This document shows, piece by piece, positions 1-7,125 of a stretch of 64,000 nt of DNA. The stretch is from Novosphingobium sp. 18050 (lineage in GTDB: Bacteria > Pseudomonadota > Alphaproteobacteria > Sphingomonadales > Sphingomonadaceae). Under the pieces are notes generated by a model. That model was not told where the DNA came from. It was given only the letters and a program-made list of their open reading frames with translations, and made no database searches. The stretch spans positions 1-64,000 of the forward strand of contig NZ_CACSJO010000019.1 in assembly GCF_902706195.1 (NCBI RefSeq), written 5' to 3'. Numbering within the stretch: position 1 is the stretch's first letter; each line of letters opens with the position of its first letter. Made by a program: the position numbers and the translations under genes.

Positions 1-240
1 CGTCAGCACCACGTTGATGGTGTGCTCGGTTCCAGCCTTAGGTCGCCCGAGCTTCGCTCGGCCCCACTGAAGGAACCCTTGTGCGTCCAGGTACTGAATC
101 GCTCGCAAGACCGTGATCTCGCTTCTCGCCGTCGCTTTTTGAACCGCTATCGACGTCGGCAGGCCGCCGTCATGATCGCGATGATAGTCATAGATGAACT
201 TGAGGACGGCGTATTGCGTCGGCGTCATTTTAGGCGGCAT
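1..240 (-). CDS. Winged-helix DNA-binding protein, 3' end outside window
   Basis: Reading leftward from an ATG at 240, the frame is open for 80 codons to the window edge, so only the N-terminal part is present. It starts MPPKMTPTQYAVLKFIYDYH and continues with a LexA-like winged-helix pattern (a TPTQ..VL opening, then PTS.A...A...S..TV...I..L...GFL). It overlaps the 3' end of the upstream gene by 11 nt, so it belongs to the leftward early operon of the prophage. Its helix-turn-helix resembles the N-terminal domain of the neighbouring gene, so the two may be related regulators. The target is unknown. Confidence 0.7.
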   Translation of the reverse strand, partial: MPPKMTPTQYAVLKFIYDYHRDHDGGLPTSIAVQKATARSEITVLRAIQYLDAQGFLQWGRAKLGRPKAGTEHTINVVLT

Positions 241-796
241 CTCGCCGGGCAGCGGCCAAATGCTCGGCCACTGCATTCGAGCTTAACCTCATGGTCTTGG
301 CAATGTCCGTGGGGTTTTCGCCCGCATCCGCCCGGCTGCGGATCTCATCTGCCTCAGCACTGGTGACATGAAGATATGTGCGGACCTGAAGGCCCAGCTT
401 CGCCCGAACGTGACTGACGTAAGCCGTCGATCGCCCAAGTTGCCGCGCGATCTCGCGGTGGGTGTGTCCCAGTTCCAACCGTCGGGAAACTTCAGCGTGC
501 TCCGCTTCCCGAGAGAGCGCATCAACAACGACCGGCAAGGCTGACCGCTTGATGTCATAGTCCTCTACGGCCGAGACAGGCTTGCCGGTCATAGAAACTT
601 TCATCCCGCCGCCGACGCTCGCTCTGGCGAAGACCAGAAAGCCTTGATCCTGCAGTCTGCAGAGATAGTCGTGCATCGCGCCCTTGCTCCTGAGGCCTAC
701 GGCGCGGCAAAGCTCGGACACCGTTGGCACGGCCCCCGGATTATCCCGCAGGTAGCCCCTAAGACCGATGAGGATTTCGTGCTGCCGGGGTGTCAT
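230..796 (-). CDS. Phage regulator with three helix-turn-helix segments
   Basis: This 188-residue protein has a LexA-like winged helix at about residues 1-60 (MTPRQHEILIGLRGYL, then TVSELCRAVGL). A LuxR/resolvase-like HTH follows at about 110-135 (HREIARQLGRSTAYVSHVR), and a third HTH-like stretch ends the protein (NPTDIAKTMRLSSNAVAEHL). There is no peptidase or ligand-binding domain. It overlaps the upstream alpA-like gene by 4 nt and the downstream partial regulator by 11 nt, which suggests coupled translation. It probably acts as a phage transcription factor in the leftward early operon. The DNA-binding role is inferred from fold patterns only. Confidence 0.72.
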   Translation of the reverse strand: MTPRQHEILIGLRGYLRDNPGAVPTVSELCRAVGLRSKGAMHDYLCRLQDQGFLVFARASVGGGMKVSMTGKPVSAVEDYDIKRSALPVVVDALSREAEHAEVSRRLELGHTHREIARQLGRSTAYVSHVRAKLGLQVRTYLHVTSAEADEIRSRADAGENPTDIAKTMRLSSNAVAEHLAAARRDAA

Positions 797-990
797 GCGG
801 CACCGCGCTGCTGTTCAACCCAGTCGCGCACCTCGGCCTCGCTCCACCGGCTGGACCAGCCGCCAGGCTTGTACTGCTTCGGGAAGCGCCCATCGGCGAT
901 CAGGCGGTAGATCATGCGCCGGCTAAGGCCGGTCATGTCTTCGATATCCTCCATGGGGAGGAGGCGGGTGGGCTGCGGTGCGACCGTCAT
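793..990 (-). CDS. AlpA-family DNA-binding protein (excisionase-like)
   Basis: A 65-residue MerR-like winged HTH of the AlpA family. The typical order is visible: LLPMEDIEDMTGLSRRMIYR, then GRFP and a trp-rich WSEAEVRDWVEQQ ending. AlpA proteins are small regulators in prophages that activate or assist excision by binding near int. An AAGGA ribosome-binding site precedes the ATG. It overlaps the next gene of the leftward operon by 4 nt. No complete integrase lies in the window, so a role in excision cannot be tested here. Confidence 0.82.
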   Translation of the reverse strand: MTVAPQPTRLLPMEDIEDMTGLSRRMIYRLIADGRFPKQYKPGGWSSRWSEAEVRDWVEQQRGAA

Positions 991-1013
991 TTCGTGTTCC
1001 TTATTTTCTGGGG

Positions 1014-1322
1014 TTACGCGGCGCGTGGCGTGACCGAGGCGAGGTGGCGAACGTTGCCCGGGACCGGCAGCCCGTCGCCATCATCCCCGCCGCCCTCGTC
1101 GAGGTCGTCAGGCAGATATTCCTGGCAAGAGCGGCTGGCGTGCACGACAGGCTGGGTGCCGACGATAACCAGGGGGCCAATCGGGCGCGGCCTCGGCACC
1201 GGCTCGCGGTACTCACAGACACCGAGGTCGTCGGTGCTCTCGATCGGTGCGGGCTCGCTCATGTCGGAATCGGCGCCCGGCCGGAAGTGCATGCAGGTCT
1301 TACAGGTGTGGGTGCGCTTCAT
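1014..1322 (-). CDS. Small cysteine-containing phage protein
   Basis: A 102-residue protein starting MKRTHTCKTCMHFRPGADSD. The start was chosen because its ATG overlaps the TGA of the upstream gene (TGATG). A longer upstream start exists in frame but would run into that gene. It carries C-x2-C near the N terminus and two more cysteines (GVCEY and SRSCQEY), which would suit a metal-binding knuckle, and an acidic glycine-rich stretch (about residues 76-84). No family recognised. Part of the leftward early operon. Confidence 0.6.
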   Translation of the reverse strand: MKRTHTCKTCMHFRPGADSDMSEPAPIESTDDLGVCEYREPVPRPRPIGPLVIVGTQPVVHASRSCQEYLPDDLDEGGGDDGDGLPVPGNVRHLASVTPRAA

Positions 1323-2308
1323 CAGGCGGCTCCTGGGAGGGTGTAGTGCTTGTCGGCAAAGCCGGGGCGAGATCCGCGCACCATGCAGGCGTTCACCCAC
1401 GTGATGCGGTCAGGGGCAAGGCGGCGAACGTGCCCCCGTCTTAGGTGCGACCGGAGGCCACTAGCTCTGCCGCCGAATGGCGTCCCACCGCCGTCGCCTT
1501 GCCCAGCGATCTTGAGGACATGGAATGCCTTCAGGGCTGGCTTTCCCGCCTTCGCGCGCGATCGATTGAGCTTTTCCGGCTGGGGGTGCCTCTCGCTGCT
1601 CACGTTCGTGCACTGGAGCGCGATAGCGAGGTCGCAATAGGCATTCACCTCGTCCATCAGGTCTGCCGAGAACATCTGGACAGCCATTTCGGGGCCGTTC
1701 ATTTGGACGAGGCGGGCCATCGAGACCGGCAGGATCATCATCATTTCGTCGATCACCATTGACGCCGCGTTGGCGACAGCGGCGGGCACGCGGCCAGCTT
1801 TCACCATCTCTGATCGATATGCCGATGGCTTCGGAATCGCATACGCTGCTTCGTAGGGGATGAGCGCCGCCGTCCCTGTCGGCACCCAGCAGCCGAGGGC
1901 ATCGTAATAGGACACCGAGGCGACGAATACGCCTTGCCCGACCTCCATCTCGGGCGGCGTGGTCATGCCTACGGGAAGTGAGCCGTCCCACTCCCAGGCA
2001 AGCGCTATGCGCTTGGAACTGGGTGCCGCGTCGAAGGCCGAACTCGCTGCCCAGCTGGGATCGGCGCTCTGGTATTCCAGTGCGACGATTGGAAAAGGCG
2101 GGCGATAGAGCTGTCCCGGAACTTCCGGGCGCGGCTTGCTGCGGTCGAGCAACATCCCGTAGTCCGGCATGAGGAACACCTCGGCCTGGCGTAGCTTGCC
2201 GATGATGAAATCCACCCCCGCCTTGTCGGCTGGCGCAGTGGTTGCGGCGTCCCGAAGCGCCATAAGATCGTCCAGCGCTTTCACGGTGTAGTTAAGGGCT
2301 TGCGTCAT
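1322..2308 (-). CDS. Phage protein of unknown function, 328 aa
   Basis: A full-length frame whose ATG overlaps the stop of the upstream gene by 4 nt and whose stop overlaps the next ATG. The N-terminal third is mixed alpha/beta and the middle has a WEWDGS and GCWVPTGTAALIPYEAAY region. The C terminus is basic with a SHLRRGHVRRLAPDRITWV segment, a type of R.GH.R...IT.WV tail I associate with hypothetical phage proteins. Function not recognised. Confidence 0.65.
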   Translation of the reverse strand: MTQALNYTVKALDDLMALRDAATTAPADKAGVDFIIGKLRQAEVFLMPDYGMLLDRSKPRPEVPGQLYRPPFPIVALEYQSADPSWAASSAFDAAPSSKRIALAWEWDGSLPVGMTTPPEMEVGQGVFVASVSYYDALGCWVPTGTAALIPYEAAYAIPKPSAYRSEMVKAGRVPAAVANAASMVIDEMMMILPVSMARLVQMNGPEMAVQMFSADLMDEVNAYCDLAIALQCTNVSSERHPQPEKLNRSRAKAGKPALKAFHVLKIAGQGDGGGTPFGGRASGLRSHLRRGHVRRLAPDRITWVNACMVRGSRPGFADKHYTLPGAA

Positions 2309-2568
2309 GCTTTTCCGCCTCGCGGCATCAGCCGCATTGCGTGGACCATGGCGGTCATCTCGGCGTCAGCGTCCTTCATGATGATCGCACCGATGCCAAC
2401 CAAAGTTGCGATGTCGCTTTCCGGGAGCAAGCCGCGCGCGCGATCGACGATGTCGGCAATCTCTTGCACCATCGCGACGGCCACCATGTCGGGGGCGCTA
2501 TCATCTGCTGCTATCAAGCGGATGAGTTTGATAATCTCCCATGCGCCGGGGGTGACTTCGGCGCTCAT
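2305..2568 (-). CDS. Small helical phage protein
   Basis: An 87-residue, predominantly helical protein starting MSAEVTPGAWEIIKLIRLIA. This start was preferred because it makes a 4-nt ATGA overlap with the upstream gene; the frame stays open 16 codons further upstream. Nothing in it points to a function. It is one of a run of small unknown proteins that are translationally chained in the leftward early operon. Confidence 0.6.
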   Translation of the reverse strand: MSAEVTPGAWEIIKLIRLIAADDSAPDMVAVAMVQEIADIVDRARGLLPESDIATLVGIGAIIMKDADAEMTAMVHAMRLMPRGGKA

Positions 2569-2894
2569 TGCAAGGTTGCTCCTGCTTCGACCGAACTGGT
2601 GCGAACGCCATCCCATGTGTCAGCGGCCAGCCGGAACAGCGACGTGAGGTGACCGTTCGGATCAGCCATTCGCCCGGCTTCGGACATATCAGTCATGAAC
2701 GTAAGGATGCCGATGAGGCCACCATTGACTACTGCCGCAAGCGTGACGGGGTCCGGGAAGCCGGGCGCTGCATCCGAGGCAGATGTGGCGCATCCATGGA
2801 GGACCTCGGATATCGAGCATCCGAATATCTCTGCCAGGCGCTCCATGCTTTCGGTGAGAGACTGGGCCTGACTAATCGATAAGGGCTCGCTCAC
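2565..2894 (-). CDS. Small phage protein with N-terminal Ser/Gln-rich helix
   Basis: A 109-residue protein read from a GTG (VSEPLSISQAQSLTESMERL). The GTG overlaps the upstream TGA by 4 nt (GTGA), the usual arrangement in this operon; a longer frame exists but would lie inside the upstream gene. The protein is acidic and helical, with a hydrophobic centre (LAAVVNGGLIGILTFM). No family recognised. Confidence 0.6.
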   Translation of the reverse strand: MSEPLSISQAQSLTESMERLAEIFGCSISEVLHGCATSASDAAPGFPDPVTLAAVVNGGLIGILTFMTDMSEAGRMADPNGHLTSLFRLAADTWDGVRTSSVEAGATLQ

Positions 2895-3406
2895 GCCGCG
2901 TTCCCCGTCCAAGGCTCGCCGCCGTGTTCCAACTGCTCGATCCGGTACAGGAGGAGGCCGACCGCCGCCGACGATACGGTGATCAAGCCCCCGCGCTGCT
3001 CGCATTCCGCGAGCTTGAGGTGCTCCATCGCGCTGTGCAGCCAATCTTCCGGCGTGCCCAGATCGGCAGCAAGTTCGTTCAGGGTTGCGCCCTTTCGCAA
3101 GGTCGCGAAGCGGTCAGAATAGCCGGGGGCCAGGGCTACGGCATCCTCGTCATAGTCGAGTTCGATTATCCGCTTCCCGGCAGTCTCGGCCGCCAGCAGG
3201 TTCGCATGATGAAACTCGGATGCAGCGAGATCGCGCAACATGGCGACGACGCGGGGCAGGCTCGCGTCGCCAATGTCAGCGAACCCTGCCGCGTCAGCCG
3301 ACGCTCGCCATTCTGATTTGGTCGTGAACTTCGGCTGGGCCGTCTGCCATTGGCAGAACGCGAGAATGCGATCGTCGCTTGGACGGCTCATATTGATTAC
3401 GGTCAT
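2891..3406 (-). CDS. Phage protein of unknown function, 171 aa
   Basis: A full frame starting MTVINMSRPSDDRILAFCQW. It has an alternation of helical segments and an HTH-like piece near residue 108 (LNELAADLGTPEDWLHSAME), followed by a hydrophobic C-terminal helix (SSAAVGLLLYRIEQLEHGG). It might bind DNA through the HTH-like segment, but that is speculative. It overlaps both neighbours by 4 nt. Confidence 0.65.
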   Translation of the reverse strand: MTVINMSRPSDDRILAFCQWQTAQPKFTTKSEWRASADAAGFADIGDASLPRVVAMLRDLAASEFHHANLLAAETAGKRIIELDYDEDAVALAPGYSDRFATLRKGATLNELAADLGTPEDWLHSAMEHLKLAECEQRGGLITVSSAAVGLLLYRIEQLEHGGEPWTGNAA

Positions 3407-3633
3407 CGCTCGTTCCTTCTTGTTCGTTCGTCGATGAGGTTGACGGTTTCGGGCTGAGCAAGGCGGCCGGGAAAGCAGCGAACCCGCGCCTCCACGAAAA
3501 GCAGGTGCTTCTGCAGCTTCAGGGCAGAGGAACCGCCGCCAGCCCGTTTGGCGGCCTCTTCAGCGAGCCAATCGGCGATGCGGTCTCGCATCTGCTCGCT
3601 GGCCGTGAGTTCAAGTTCTCGGCTATCAGACAT
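3403..3633 (-). CDS. Small charged phage protein
   Basis: A 76-residue protein starting MSDSRELELTASEQMRDRIA, with an acidic, Ala-rich helical first half and an Arg-rich end (DERTRRNER). The start overlaps the upstream gene by 8 nt; the longer frame upstream would be wholly inside that gene. No family recognised. Confidence 0.55.
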   Translation of the reverse strand: MSDSRELELTASEQMRDRIADWLAEEAAKRAGGGSSALKLQKHLLFVEARVRCFPGRLAQPETVNLIDERTRRNER

Positions 3634-4564
3634 GCGCGGCGACCAGCTTGGCAGTGTTCGCATGGCAGAGCAGCTCGGGCCGGTGATCGGTGACAAATCC
3701 CGACACGGCCGCCCAGCGCGCCGCATGATCGAACGCCATGAGGCGCTGCAAGCGTCGCTCCTCACGCTGCAGTCGCTCGTCGTCGCTATCGATCATGCCG
3801 ATCGAAATGCGCTGCTTTTCACCGTCCCTGACGATGAGTGTGACGGACATGCCAATGCTTTCGGCGCGGTCGAGCCAGCTTCGGGCATCGAAGTCGATGC
3901 GCCCTGTGGAGAGCAAGCAGGCGCCTAGATCGCTGTGATCAAGGTCATCATATGCAGCGCGATAGTAGTCGTCGGTAAGTAGGCTATCGCTGTCGATCCC
4001 CGCCAGGTCGATGTCGAAGAAGCTGCCCGTCCCTGTCCCGCGAATGTCGCGTGTGTTCGTATGCGTCGCATGCCATAGAAGGTGTGCGTAAGACTTCACG
4101 AGGACGTCGCCAGCCGTGGTGCAGGGCGCGCGGAAAACCGATTGCAAAGTGCTGTGCACGTGACCGGAAAGCCTAGTGGCTTCGGCATCCGTATATGCGT
4201 CGGAGGTGTCATGCTCGCCCATGGCAAGCCAGGCAGTGCGAAACGCGGCATACGCTGACCGGAGGGCTGGCCCCGGTTCAGGGCGATCGACCGCTTCGAT
4301 GTCCTTTTCCAAGGCCCGCCAGCTGAATCCAGACCCTGGGTATTCCAGCATCACAGTGAGCTTTTCTGCGATGTCTTTACCCGTGAGCGCCCGCGTTTTT
4401 ATCAGCGATTCCGCATTGGCGAGGAGGTTGGCTTTCAACCCCTCGACGTCGGCAGCCGTGAATCGTTCGTCGCGCACGAACTCGTCTCGACGGGCCCATG
4501 AGGCGCAACAACGGTCGTGATTGGTCTTCGCATCAGAAAATGCGAGCGTGCTGCGGATACGCAT
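3626..4564 (-). CDS. Phage protein of unknown function, 312 aa
   Basis: The protein starts MRIRSTLAFSDAKTNHDRCC. The start was chosen because it lies one nucleotide past the upstream TGA; the frame also runs 17 codons further upstream. It is a soluble protein with many His, Asp and Arg residues (for example SYAHLLWHATHTNTRDI around the middle). A predicted coiled or helical C-terminal half contains DDERLQREERRLQRLMAFDH. I see no nuclease, recombinase or SSB signature. Function unknown. Confidence 0.62.
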   Translation of the reverse strand: MRIRSTLAFSDAKTNHDRCCASWARRDEFVRDERFTAADVEGLKANLLANAESLIKTRALTGKDIAEKLTVMLEYPGSGFSWRALEKDIEAVDRPEPGPALRSAYAAFRTAWLAMGEHDTSDAYTDAEATRLSGHVHSTLQSVFRAPCTTAGDVLVKSYAHLLWHATHTNTRDIRGTGTGSFFDIDLAGIDSDSLLTDDYYRAAYDDLDHSDLGACLLSTGRIDFDARSWLDRAESIGMSVTLIVRDGEKQRISIGMIDSDDERLQREERRLQRLMAFDHAARWAAVSGFVTDHRPELLCHANTAKLVAAHV

Positions 4565-4565
4565 G

Positions 4566-5327
4566 TCAGGCCTCCTTCTGATTGGCCGGTGCGAATGCAG
4601 GGTTTCGAGCCGCAACGGTGGCGGCCATCACCACAAGATCATCGCTGTGATCGTCGGCCGGCTTTGCGGTGACGCCCAGAAGGGCGCGGGCCTCGGTGCA
4701 AAGCGCTTCCGTGAACCCGTTCATGTCGCGATCGCAGTCGAAGCAGATCAGGAACTTCAAAGCCCAGTCTGCCAGAGACGGCGCGGGGATGTTGAGCAGG
4801 AAGGTCTCCGCATCGCAGCGCGCATCAAGGAGCCGCTCTTGCTCCAGCACGAGGGGGCTCGCCGCCCCCTTGGGACCTGGGCTGGCGGCCATGGCGGGCA
4901 AGTAAACACGCTGATCGAAATCGCTCTCGGCCAGAATAGCAGTGAACAATGCCCGCCTGGCTGTCTCCCAATCATCGGGAATCTGCGCGTACAATTCACC
5001 CAGCAGGACTTGCGCGGTCTCGATGACAGCTCTGTCCTTATCGTCACCTTCCGCGATCACCAGGGCATCGTCTTCTGCAAGGCCGCGATGATCAAAGTGC
5101 AGCTGATAGATGACCTTAGCGATCACTTCGGGAAGGCCGCGCGCTGGGTGCGCCTTGATGTTCCGGAAGGCCTCTTCGTCAGCGCCATCGGGCCCATCGC
5201 GCACGGTGCTTTCATAAGCTGCGATGAGGGTCGTAAGATCGTAACCAATGCCAGCGGGAAGCGGGGGGAGCGCGTATGCGACGCGCGCAATGTCGTCCTG
5301 CGGGTGAACCTTAAATTGGAAGGTCAT
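4566..5327 (-). CDS. Phage protein of unknown function, 253 aa
   Basis: A full frame starting MTFQFKVHPQDDIARVAYAL. It is acidic and mostly helical. The C-terminal part has a cysteine pair (ICFDCDRDMNGF) and a final helix rich in alanine. It overlaps the upstream gene by 4 nt (ATGA) and is followed after one nucleotide by the next ATG. No domain recognised. Confidence 0.62.
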   Translation of the reverse strand: MTFQFKVHPQDDIARVAYALPPLPAGIGYDLTTLIAAYESTVRDGPDGADEEAFRNIKAHPARGLPEVIAKVIYQLHFDHRGLAEDDALVIAEGDDKDRAVIETAQVLLGELYAQIPDDWETARRALFTAILAESDFDQRVYLPAMAASPGPKGAASPLVLEQERLLDARCDAETFLLNIPAPSLADWALKFLICFDCDRDMNGFTEALCTEARALLGVTAKPADDHSDDLVVMAATVAARNPAFAPANQKEA

Positions 5328-5575
5328 GCTGATGCTTCCTTCTGTCGGGCGAGGCGCGCCTTATTGGCGGCGACCTCGGCGGCCGGGATTTTTCGGGGAG
5401 TGCGGCCAATCTCGAACGCGAGATGGACGCCAAGCCATTGAAGATCGAAGCGGAAGGCCGTGCCCTCGCTTTCATCTGAGAAGTCGCGCTCTTCAGTATC
5501 GAGGCGGAAAATGTCTCGTTGCCGCCAGTCATACCAAGGCTCGATCGCCGCGATCAGGCGATGAAGCGTCTGCAC
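5324..5575 (-). CDS. Small phage protein, 83 aa
   Basis: It must start at the GTG at 5575, because the in-frame stop of the upstream gene lies only six bases earlier. The N terminus reads MQTLHRLIAAIEPWYDWRQR, then DIFRLDTEERDFSDESEG, and the C terminus is a basic Ala-rich helix. The stop overlaps the next ATG. Upstream and downstream coding frames agree with a translationally coupled gene; function unknown. Confidence 0.55.
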   Translation of the reverse strand: MQTLHRLIAAIEPWYDWRQRDIFRLDTEERDFSDESEGTAFRFDLQWLGVHLAFEIGRTPRKIPAAEVAANKARLARQKEASA

Positions 5576-5578
5576 CGC

Positions 5579-6250
5579 TCAACCCTCAATGGGCGTAAGC
5601 TGGCCAGTGCCGCGAAGAGCGTCGATATCGGCGAGCAAGTCGTCGAAATATCCGGTGGCGAGAACCGTTCCGGTCTTCGCCATGATTTGCATCTTCTCGC
5701 TCAGCGCTGCGAGGTCCGGAGCGCGAATGCCGACCAGCGTATTCAACGCATCGCCCGCAGCATCGAACACCGCATCCTGCTCCGCTTCGGGCAGGTTGGA
5801 GATGTCCAGCTTCTCGGCGGCTTCCCACGCGGACACCGCCTGTCGCCATGCAGCCTTGGCGCGAAGCAGGCGGACCGCACGGCGCAGGGGTGGCTCTGGG
5901 GTCTGGTCCGCGCTTTGGACGGTAGCCAGATCGCCGCCTTTGGCATTCGGAAGCAGGGTATAAATCGCATCAAGAGCGCCGCTGCCGATCTCGATCAGCC
6001 GGCGAGCCGTGGTCAGCATCGTTACGGCGCGCTCGACTGCGGTTGAGGTCTCCTGGTCGCCGCGCTCCATCGCGGGCTCCAGCACCTTGTCGCTGAGAGT
6101 GTCGAGCGTCTGGGCAACGAGGGTGGAAGCCTCCTCATGCCATATCATCACATCATCGACGGTTGATTTAGCGTCCGTGATGGAAATGCCGAATTCGGCT
6201 CCTTTCAGGAAAAGGGCGCGGAACGGCTTAAAGGTTGGATGGTAAACCAT
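5579..6250 (-). CDS. First gene of the leftward early operon, unknown helical protein
   Basis: A 223-residue protein starting MVYHPTFKPFRALFLKGAEF, preceded by CAGGAGAGCCAG, a good ribosome-binding site. The frame upstream of this ATG lies in the promoter region and is rejected. The protein is nearly all helical with long amphipathic stretches, and may be a coiled coil. As the first gene behind the leftward promoter (about 90 bp away) it would be the most directly repressed early product. No family recognised. Confidence 0.66.
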   Translation of the reverse strand: MVYHPTFKPFRALFLKGAEFGISITDAKSTVDDVMIWHEEASTLVAQTLDTLSDKVLEPAMERGDQETSTAVERAVTMLTTARRLIEIGSGALDAIYTLLPNAKGGDLATVQSADQTPEPPLRRAVRLLRAKAAWRQAVSAWEAAEKLDISNLPEAEQDAVFDAAGDALNTLVGIRAPDLAALSEKMQIMAKTGTVLATGYFDDLLADIDALRGTGQLTPIEG

Positions 6251-6337
6251 CTGGCTCTCCTGGTGGGTAGCGCAGGAGACCAGGACAAGGGCTCGCCGCG
6301 CTTCATGGAATGCACCGGTGTGCACTCCCTGTCACAG

Positions 6338-6366
6338 GATGTAGCCAGAGTGGCTAATCAATTCAA
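6338..6366 (-). promoter_or_regulatory. Leftward early promoter (PL-like)
   Basis: On the minus strand TTGAAT (6366-6361) and TACATC (6343-6338) are separated by 17 bp. The operator palindrome at 6342-6356 fills the spacer and touches the -10 box, so repressor binding would block RNA polymerase directly. The site lies about 90 bp upstream of the first gene of the leftward operon. Confidence 0.6.
6342..6356. promoter_or_regulatory. Phage operator, leftward side, site 1
   Basis: TAGCC-AGAGT-GGCTA, a perfect 5+5 inverted repeat with a 5-nt centre. The same palindrome recurs at 6375-6393, 7020-7034 and 7101-7115, with looser copies nearby. It is the probable binding site of the CI-like repressor and of the Cro-like protein encoded on either side. 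Confidence 0.7.
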
Positions 6367-6374
6367 GAGGTTTT

Positions 6375-6393
6375 TGTAGCCTTTGTGGCTACA
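6375..6393. promoter_or_regulatory. Phage operator, leftward side, site 2
   Basis: TGTAGCC-TTTGT-GGCTACA, a perfect 7+7 inverted repeat and the longest match to the operator consensus in the window. It overlaps the TAG stop codon of the repressor gene (6389-6391) and lies just upstream of the PL-like -35 box. The two leftward sites are 33 bp apart centre to centre, close to three helical turns, which would suit cooperative binding. Confidence 0.72.
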
Positions 6394-6985
6394 GCTTTTG
6401 ATACACCCCGACGACCCGGCCAGTGATCGAAAAAGGCTGTTTTCCTAGCATGATAACCGAGTGCTCAGGGTTTCTGGAGCACGGTTCGAGCCGAGCGGGC
6501 TCAGCCCGGTACTTCTTGAAAGTGGCCTCGCCCTCGCCGTTGAGCACGACGTAATAGGAGCCATCCCGCAAGTCCGAGTCGTCAGGGTCGATCAAAACGG
6601 TCGAACCTTCCGGGGTCACTAGATCCATGCTGTCGCCCTCAACCTTCAATCCGAAGGCTCGCGGGGCGGCTACAGGCGCCGCGATATATTCGCTGGCCTC
6701 TTGGATCGCTTCGCGCCAATGCCCTGCGGCAACCATTCCGATCACGGGGATTTGTCGCGCGACAATCGGGAATATCCCCGCGTCGTCCTCGCCAACGACC
6801 TCGCCAGGCAGAACGCCGAAAGCATCTGCAAAGCGCTTCGCCCACTCAATGGTGAGTTTGCGCTGCGATCGTTCGATCTTCGCAATCGTGGTGAAGTGCA
6901 CGGCCTCGCCTTGGCTGCTCATCACATCAGCAAGCTCGCGCATCGACCAGCCGCGCGCTTGGCGCAGATCACGGATGTTGTTCAT
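6389..6985 (-). CDS. CI/LexA-type prophage repressor (HTH + S24 peptidase)
   Basis: This 198-residue protein has an XRE-type HTH at about 5-60 (IRDLRQARGWSMRELADVMS) and a C-terminal S24 autoprotease domain. The self-cleavage pair is probably Ala87-Gly88 (VIGMVAAGHW), the nucleophile Ser119 (VEGDSM), and the general base a lysine at 157-158 (ATFKKYR). It should hold the lysogenic state by binding the TAGCC-N5-GGCTA operators and be inactivated by RecA-stimulated self-cleavage. The start MNNIRDL follows AAGGGA; a longer upstream frame runs through the operators and is rejected. It is transcribed leftward, towards the early operon. Confidence 0.93.
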   Translation of the reverse strand: MNNIRDLRQARGWSMRELADVMSSQGEAVHFTTIAKIERSQRKLTIEWAKRFADAFGVLPGEVVGEDDAGIFPIVARQIPVIGMVAAGHWREAIQEASEYIAAPVAAPRAFGLKVEGDSMDLVTPEGSTVLIDPDDSDLRDGSYYVVLNGEGEATFKKYRAEPARLEPCSRNPEHSVIMLGKQPFSITGRVVGVYQKL

Positions 6986-7015
6986 TGTAGCCAATTCCCT
7001 TGTCCTGGGACCGCT

Positions 7016-7044
7016 CTTATAGCCGTTTTGGCTACGATGAGAAG
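7016..7044 (-). promoter_or_regulatory. Repressor promoter (PRM-like) with operator
   Basis: On the minus strand a TATAAG -10 box (7021-7016) lies about 30 bp before the repressor start codon. The -35 region (CTTCTC, 7044-7039) is poor, as in lambda PRM, suggesting that activation is needed. The operator TAGCC-GTTTT-GGCTA at 7020-7034 overlaps the -10 and spacer. A half site TGTAGCC lies at 6986-6992 next to the repressor start codon. Confidence 0.5.
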
Positions 7045-7090
7045 AGCCTAATATTGCGGTGCGGAAAGTCGGCAAAATGGCTACAAGCTA

Positions 7091-7119
7091 TTGCTGGTAG
7101 TAGCCAAAGAGGCTACAAC
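7091..7119 (+). promoter_or_regulatory. Rightward early promoter (PR-like) with operator
   Basis: TTGCTG (7091-7096) and TACAAC (7114-7119) are 17 bp apart. The operator TAGCC-AAAGA-GGCTA (7101-7115) lies in the spacer, the same geometry as at the leftward promoter. A degenerate copy (TCGGC-AAAAT-GGCTA) lies at 7069-7083. Transcription would start close to 7126, the first base of the Cro-like start codon, so the message may be leaderless. Confidence 0.6.
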
Positions 7120-7125
7120 ATACGA

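Noticed and set aside
4521..5441. A 306-codon plus-strand frame in the early operon
   Set aside because: It lies antisense to a coupled chain of minus-strand genes and has no ribosome-binding site.
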